Assembly: GCA_031383555.1 (NCBI GenBank)
Contig: JANMZR010000270.1
Coordinates: forward strand, 1-13,790
Length of the DNA: 13,790 nucleotides
From: JANMZR01 sp031383555
Lineage (GTDB): Bacteria > Bacteroidota > Bacteroidia > Cytophagales > Spirosomataceae
Direction of reading: 5' to 3'
The notes under the pieces are model-generated. The model made no database searches and was not told the origin of the DNA. It saw nothing but the letters and a program-made list of their open reading frames with translations. Both the position numbers and the translations under genes were made by a program. Below are positions 1 through 7,300 of this stretch, piece by piece. Positions within the stretch are counted from its first letter, which is position 1. Every line of letters begins with the position of its first letter.

Positions 1-1358
1 GATTGGATGAGTTGGGTTTGGGTTGCTTTGAGCTTCTTATAAGCTGTATTTATTTCAATATTTTGCTTATTTAAAAGGTTATTCGTTTTAATTTTAACTC
101 TATAATATCTATAAATTATTAGTGCAATAATAAATATTAAAACTAGAGCAATGATATAACTATTCTTAGCAGATTTCTCTTTTTTTAAATTTAATAATTG
201 AAGTTCTTTCTCTTTTTGAAGAAGTTTAATTTTATTTTCTTTATTCCTTATATCAAAAGTGTATTCTAATCCATAAAGTTTTTTATCAGTAGCTATATTA
301 TAAATACTGTCTTTAATGATACTAAAACTATTCAAGTAGGTATATGCATTTTTGAAATTCGACACTTTGAAATAAGTTGTGGCAAGCCCATAATATGCTT
401 CTTTTAATTCTGCCTTTGAGTCCATTTCTAAGGCCATAGATTCAGCGTGTTTATAATCCTTGATTGCTTGATCAAATTGTTGTTCTTGATAATTAATATT
501 GCCAAGCCCTAATAGCGACTGGGTTATGTCTAAATTAGAATTAAGTTGCGTTGCTATTTCCAATGCTTTTTTGAAATTTTTCCTTGCTAAATTATATTGT
601 TTTTTACTACTATAAACTTTGCCTAAAAAATTTAAAGCAACTGGATAGTTCCTATTGCCTTGCCAATTTTGAGCAGATTTATTTAAAAAAAAGATGGCAG
701 AATCTCCATTTTTCTTATTAAAGTATAAATCTCCCAAATTCAAATTAATGGAACCGATTAATTCTTTATCACCCAATTCGTTACTAAGAATCAATCCACG
801 TAATAGAAATTCCTTTGCCTTTTTGAATGAGTTGGGAATTTTGATGTATAATGCACCTAAATTGCTACATAGCGAAACTATTCTCTTTTTGTCCTTTATT
901 TTCTCAGCAATTTCAAGTGCATGTAATAAATTATATAAGGCGGGTTCATCATCACCTTGCATAGTATATAAGCCTCCAATATTACTATACATATTTGCTA
1001 TTCCAATTTGGTCACCTATTGATTGGAATATAGATAGCGATTTATTAAAATTTGTCAAAGCACTTATATAATTACCTCCATTATAGTAGGCAATCCCGAT
1101 AAATTTATAAGAATTAGCAATTCCTTTTTTGAATTTTATTCTTTCAGAAATATCTTTTGCTTTTGATGCATAATTAAGTGCAGTATCAGTAGCAATGTTT
1201 AGATACACTTTACTTAATTCAAGAAGAGCTTTAACTTTGTTAGAGTCTTCTTTTGCTTTGGTAATCTCGTGCTTAATGCTGTCAATAATCTCGCTGTTTT
1301 GTGCAAAACCAAAACTACAAATAAGTGCAAGAAGGAGGGTAAGGGTTGGTATTTTCAT
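1..1358 (-). CDS. TPR-containing sensor histidine kinase, N-terminal part (truncated by left window edge)
   Basis: An open frame starts at ATG 1358-1356 and runs without a stop to the window edge (452 full codons). I translated it by hand. It begins with a signal peptide (MKIPTLTLLLALICSFGFA, probable cut before Q20). Residues of about 30-390 are helical repeats with TPR signatures such as ALNYASKAKDIS and NLGALYIK. A coiled-coil stretch rich in K and E comes next, then one membrane helix at about 401-416 (YIIALVLIFIIALIIY). The frame reaches the window edge at LKATQTQLIQ, the same sequence that enters the dimerisation helix in the two neighbouring kinases, so a HisKA/HATPase core should follow outside the window. 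The expected topology is a periplasmic TPR sensor with a cytoplasmic kinase. The start lies 2 nt after the stop of the giant kinase gene, so it is probably co-transcribed. Its signal-peptide DNA is close to that of the 674-residue kinase. The kinase core itself is not seen and is inferred. Confidence 0.9.
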   Translation of the reverse strand, partial: MKIPTLTLLLALICSFGFAQNSEIIDSIKHEITKAKEDSNKVKALLELSKVYLNIATDTALNYASKAKDISERIKFKKGIANSYKFIGIAYYNGGNYISALTNFNKSLSIFQSIGDQIGIANMYSNIGGLYTMQGDDEPALYNLLHALEIAEKIKDKKRIVSLCSNLGALYIKIPNSFKKAKEFLLRGLILSNELGDKELIGSINLNLGDLYFNKKNGDSAIFFLNKSAQNWQGNRNYPVALNFLGKVYSSKKQYNLARKNFKKALEIATQLNSNLDITQSLLGLGNINYQEQQFDQAIKDYKHAESMALEMDSKAELKEAYYGLATTYFKVSNFKNAYTYLNSFSIIKDSIYNIATDKKLYGLEYTFDIRNKENKIKLLQKEKELQLLNLKKEKSAKNSYIIALVLIFIIALIIYRYYRVKIKTNNLLNKQNIEINTAYKKLKATQTQLIQ

Positions 1359-1360
1359 GT

Positions 1361-4300
1361 TCAATTAATTTGAATAAGTAATTTTATAATAAACTCACTT
1401 CCTTCACCTTCTTTGCTCTCAACTTCCAAACTTCCTCCATGCCCCTTAGTCACAATATCATAAGCTAAACTCAGCCCCAGCCCCGTTCCCTGCCCTGTCG
1501 GCTTAGTGGTAAAAAAAGGTTGAAATATTTTTGATTTTATTTCTTCGGTCATGCCTGTGCCGTTGTCTATTACTTTTATGATGAGCTGATTTTCAGCTTG
1601 CTCTGTTTTTACCACGACCAAAGGTTTTTCAACGGTTTTTACGGCCCAAAATGCATTATTAATCAAATTCAATAAAACCCGCCCAATATCTTGAGGAATT
1701 ACTTCGATTTTGGGCAGGTTTGGATCAAAATCAGTTTTAAAATCGGAGTTGAAATCTTTATTTTTTGCTCTTAAGCCATGGTAAGCCAATCGTAAATATT
1801 CATCTGCCAAGGCATTAATATTGGTGAGTTCTTTTTCGCCAGTGCTGGCTTTGGAATGTTCGAGCATTCCTTTTACAATTGAGCTGGCCCGTTTGCCATG
1901 GAGTGTAATTTTTTCAAGATTTTGCTTTAAATCATTTGATATCACTTTGGCTTCATAGATATCTCCTTTATCCAATTCCTGATTCATTTCGCCAACTAAT
2001 TCAGTAGATACTTCTGAGAAATTATTCACAAAATTCAAAGGGTTTTGTATCTCGTGGGCGATACCTGCGGTGAGTTCACCGAGCGAGGCGAGTTTTTCGG
2101 ATTGAATGAGTTGGTTTTGCGTGGCTTTCAGTTCGGTCAAAGTTGCCTCCACCCGCTTTTTGGCATCCTCCAATTTTGTGAAATCCTCGTAGCGGGCATA
2201 CGCCACAGCGAAGGCATCGGCGAGGGTTTTTGCCAAACCGATTTGGTCTGCGGAGAGTGGTTCGGCGCTGCCAATATAGAGCATCCCTTGTGTGAACGGC
2301 ACGAACTGTAAGGACAATGATTCGGGTGGTTCTTCCCCGCCCTGGTAGGTTTTTTTCTCCTTGACGTAGCCTTGCTCGGTCATCGAATGAACCCAGACAG
2401 CAAACTGTTCCTTGTCCCAAAAATCGGTGTAAACTTCCCGCTTACGCCAATGCTCAACCGTTTTTTGGGTAGTGGCAGCGCCCTCGAAAGGCAGGTGGAG
2501 TGCGGCGAGCGAATTGCCATCGGGGGTGGAGAGGTAAGCATGGACTGTTTCACTGGCTTCGTCCATGATGAAGACACCGCAGCGGAAAAACGGCACACCG
2601 AGCATGGTAAGCTCCCGCCAAACCAGCGGGGTGATGCGCTTCAAGTCATCCGTCGTGCGCATGGAGGCGATTTCGCCACGTACCCGATCGAGCGAGGCGG
2701 TGCGGGCGGATTCGACGGCACGGGCCTCCGCCTTTTGCAGATCGAGGAAGCGGGTATAGGTTTGTTCGAAGACTTTGGCAAACCGCTGATAGACCAGAAA
2801 GTTTTCCTCAGTAAAAGGCACTACATTGGTAAACTCCAGAAGCCCATATTTGATATTGGTATAAGAGAAGAATACATTTTCAGACGACCGCCAACCATCC
2901 TTCACTTCATCAGGGAGATTTTTGTGGTCGGTCTCCGTTAGCATATATTCGGTATACTCGTCTTTCTTTTTATTGAGCAACTCAATGGTAAATTGTGGAA
3001 TACCTTGCTTCCATAATTTCCATACTTTTCCAATAGTTTTATTTGTTAAGGGTACTGTGAAGAATTGAGGCGAATGGCTCATGTTTAGTTCTGCATACCA
3101 ATACCGCATAATCTGTGCTTCTTCGTCGCAAAGAACAATGGCGCAGCCCCAATCCGTAAATCCAAGGTTTTGAATTTGGGCATACATAAGAGCAACTACA
3201 TCAGCCAGTTCGTCACTTTTATGCATCGCTATGGATTTGGCTCTTACTCTTTCCAGTGCCAGCTGAATTTCAGCCTCCCTCGCCTGTGCTTCTGCCTTTT
3301 GCAGGTCGAGGAAACGGGTGTAGGTTTGTTCGAAAACTTTGGCAAAGCGCTCTAATATGACAAACTGCTCCTCTGATATTGGCTCCGTATCAACAGATTC
3401 TAAGAGACCGTGCTTCATAATTGCACTTGAAAAAACATCTTGATAACCAGAATTTAGAATTAACTGTTTCACTTCCTCAGGAAGGTGTTTGAAATCGGTC
3501 TCAGTCAATATCAGTTTATCAAACTTTTTCTTTTCTTGTCCTTCCAGCGTCAGGCTAAGACGTGGGAGCTGATCTTCCCAGGCTTCCCATGTTTTTTGAA
3601 AAAAAGGATGTATGGTACGGGGAATATTAAAGCATTCTGCAAACGTGTTTTGTGCCGTACTGGTCGTCCAAAATTGTAAGATATCTTTACGTTCATCTGG
3701 AAGGATGAGCTCAATGCCGGAAGAAGCAAAACCGAAGGGTTTTATTTCTTCAAATAATAATGCTACGACATCGCTCAATTCTTCACTTCTGTGCATAGCC
3801 ATAGATCGAGCTCGCACTCTCTCCATGGCCAATTCGATCTGTGCTTCCCTGGCTTGTGCTTCTGCCTTTTGGAGATCGAGGAAGCGGACGTAAGCTGAGC
3901 CGAATACATTAGAAAATCTTCGCAGTAAGGCGTGTGTCTCTGCATTAGGTTTGGTCATGGATGTCATGACGAGCGAACCTCCTGCAAAATCGGCAACTGA
4001 CCAATAGGCAGTTATATCTTTAGGTTTCAATCCTTTGGTGGAATTTACAACCACCTTATAAGCCTCCGGTGCATGTTGCTTCAACATCTTGCAAAAATCC
4101 TCAAATTTTTTGCCCTCGTTTATAAGTACGTAATCTTTCTTGTTTGACCTATAGCAGGCCATCATCTCCTCAACAATGGCGATCCCTTTTTTGGGAAAAC
4201 GGGATTGTGTCTGGACTATTTCTTGTTCGCTATTTGGCGATCGTGATGCTGCCCAAGACTCGAAATAGTCGGGAGATTCATCGTATAAATGAATGGCGCA

Positions 4301-7300
4301 TGTTTCCAATTCTTTTTGATCGAGCTTTCCAAGTTGCCTCCTTAGTTCAAGGGCAACATCAGCCAATTCATCACTTCGCTGCATGGCCATTGTTCTTGCA
4401 CGAACTCTTTCCATTGCCAGTTGAATTTGCGATTCACTTGCCTGTGCTTCGGCCTTTTGCAGATCGAGGAAGCGGGTATAGGCTTGTTCGAAAGCTTTGG
4501 CGAAGCGTTTCAGAATATTTTTCTCCTCGGCTGTTGCTTTTACAAATTGAACCAAACCGAATCTTCCGTATTTATGATTGACTTCAGTTGACTCTAAATT
4601 TTCAAAATTATAAACGTGCTTTTTTATGACTCTATTAAAATAATCGGTACCGGTCATTTCCTCCATTACGTGGAAAAATTGTTGCATGGCATCTTTTCCA
4701 TGAAGTGATAAATAAGAGAATTCCTTTCCTTCTTTCCAATCTTTAATGGTCGTATTTTCCCAGGGAGCTGTCGGAGGGCTATAAAAAAATGGCTCTTCAA
4801 GAATTCCTTCAATGGGTGACATCCAGACATCTTGATACCCTTTTTCTAAATAAAGTATGGAGCTAAAGAGTTGGAAAAACTCAATTTCCAAGACTTTTAA
4901 TTGGTTGTAAAGTACAGTTACTACTTTTGCCAATTCCTCGCTTTTATGCATGGCCAAAGAACGGGATCGCACTCTCTCTAGAGCGGCTTCAATCTGCGCT
5001 TCTCTAGCCTGGGCTTCTGCTTTTTTCAGATCGAGCAATCTCCTATAAGCCAGATCAAACACTGATGCAGACCGCATTAATAAGTCTTTGGCTTCATAGG
5101 ACGGCTCTTGCATCGATGCTAAAAGTAGGGTTCCTCCAGAAAAATCTGCGCAGTGATAGAATTCTTTTTTTGGTATATTCCTGGCTTCCGGAACTAATGG
5201 TTGCATGACTTTATAAAACTCTTTTATTCTATTCCCGCTGGCTACAATCGTATATTGTTTTGAGGGCCCTTGATATTGTTTAATCATTTCTTTCATAACC
5301 GCACAGGATTCTTTTCCAAAGAGAACTACTCCAGTAACCATTTTAGCATCCGGGTCGCCTGCCGGATGAAGAAAGGCGAACCAGGATTCGATATGTTTTG
5401 GATGGGTCTCATAGAGTTCTACAACCATGCCATTCAATTCCGTCTGACCGAGCAAACCCATCTGTTCTCGCAGAACAAGGGCCACTTCTTTTAACTCCTC
5501 AGAAGTATGCATTGCCAATGCTCGGGCTCTTACACGTTCCAATGCTGCTTCTATCTGCGCCTCTCTTGCCTGGGCTTCTGCCTTTTGGAGATCCAGAAAT
5601 CGAGTGTAGGTTTGCTGGAATACTTTGGCGAATCTGCCCACTATTGTCAAGGTTTCCTCAGATAAACGAAATGAACTTACCAATTCTATCTGGCCATATT
5701 TCATGTTTACAAGGGTAAAATGTGCAGCTTCTGTCTCCCTCATTATATTCTGAAATCCTTTTGGTAAGAGCCTCAATTCTGTTTCTTTCAGGAGATACTT
5801 AACGTAGTCATCATAATCATCACCGGAAGCTGATTGACGTAAATAGGGCTCTTGTGTTTTCCAGGATTCCCAATGTTGGCTGATATGCGGATTTGATTTA
5901 CCCAGAATTTTATAACTGCGTGGTAAAGTCATACTATCAAATCCGGCCATCCAGCATTCAATCATCTCATCTTCTTCGTGAAAAATGTTGATGTTGCATC
6001 CGAAATCCACAGGTTCCATTTGACCGATCTGTTGGTAAAGCACCCCCACTACCTGAGCCAGTTCATCGCTTTGATGCATGGCCATTGTAGCCGCTCTTAC
6101 TCGCTCTAATGCCAACTGAATTTCGGCTTCTCTGGCCTGCGTCTCCGCTTTTTGCAGGTCGAGGAAGCGGGTGTAGGTTTGCTCGAAGACTTTTGTAAAT
6201 CGGGCCAATAAATGTTCATGCCCATCGGAAAGTACATTTGTCGAGACAATGATTATCCAACCATGAGAAAAATTAAAAGTATAGAAGACGACTTCTTCTG
6301 GAAAATTTAAAGTTACGTGCTTAAAACTCTCATTAAAATGTTTGAAAATAAATTCGCCATGTTCCCGATTGGCTTTCCCCTTCACCACATCTTTAAAGAA
6401 TACTTCCTTTTGTTTCCAGCTCTTATATCTTCTAATTCCAACCGGATCACCATTTATGGGGTACATGAAAAAATCCCTGATGATATTGCCCTCCGGTGAG
6501 ACAATCCATCCGTTGACGACTCCGGCGAGTTGGTCAATAAATTCAAAACCGCATGTAAAAGGTTGAACACCAAAAGATCTTAACTCTTTGAAAAGCAAAC
6601 TTGATGCATCGGCCATTTCCTCGCTCTTGTGCATGGCCAAAGAAGTTGCCCGAACTCTTTCTAATGCAGCTTCTATCTGTGCTTCCCTTGCTTGTGCTTC
6701 TGCCTTTTGGAGATCCAGAAATCGAGTGTAGGTTTGATTGAATACTTTAGCGAAGCGAGTTAATATTATGGATGAACCTTCACTCAACTCTTTATCAGCC
6801 ACCAGCTCCAGGTATCCCATCGAAAAGTAAGCGCAATGAAAGAATGTGGGGTCTGGCATATCTTCAATGACCTTGGCTTCTAATTCAGTTCTACTTGCTA
6901 TTGGGAAAACGAAGTCACAGTGTTTTTTTAGTGCTGATCCCTCCACCTTCACAGTGAAGAATGTTTCCTTCCGGCTCCACAAATCATAAAGTTTTTGGAG
7001 TATTTCATCCCCAAGAAGTGGAAATACAGCCATTTCCAGGTAGTCAGCATCAGTTCGGGCTCCCCCATATAGTATTTGCTGATTTTTGCTCTCATCGAAG
7101 ATGACAATACTCGCATCGGAAAACTCCTGGACATCCAAATTCCTCAACTCTTTATAAAGGACTGTAGCTACATCAACCAGTTCTTCGCTTTTATGCATGG
7201 CCAATGAACGAGATCTAACCCGCTCCAAAGCGGCTTCGATATGTGCCTCTCGTGCCTGCGCTTCTGCTTTTTGCAGGTCGAGGAAGCGGGTATAGGTTTG

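Noticed and set aside
694..1071. 125-codon open frame on the plus strand
   Set aside because: It lies antisense to the first TPR kinase, which reads through this region without stops and has clear TPR and signal-peptide features. The plus-strand protein has no recognisable domain.
2372..2941. 189-codon open frame on the plus strand
   Set aside because: It lies within the GC-rich part of the giant kinase, where long antisense frames are expected. Its protein looks like a translated complement of the module linkers.
4144..4581. 145-codon open frame on the plus strand
   Set aside because: It is antisense to modules 7 and 8 of the giant kinase, with no ribosome-binding site or domain.
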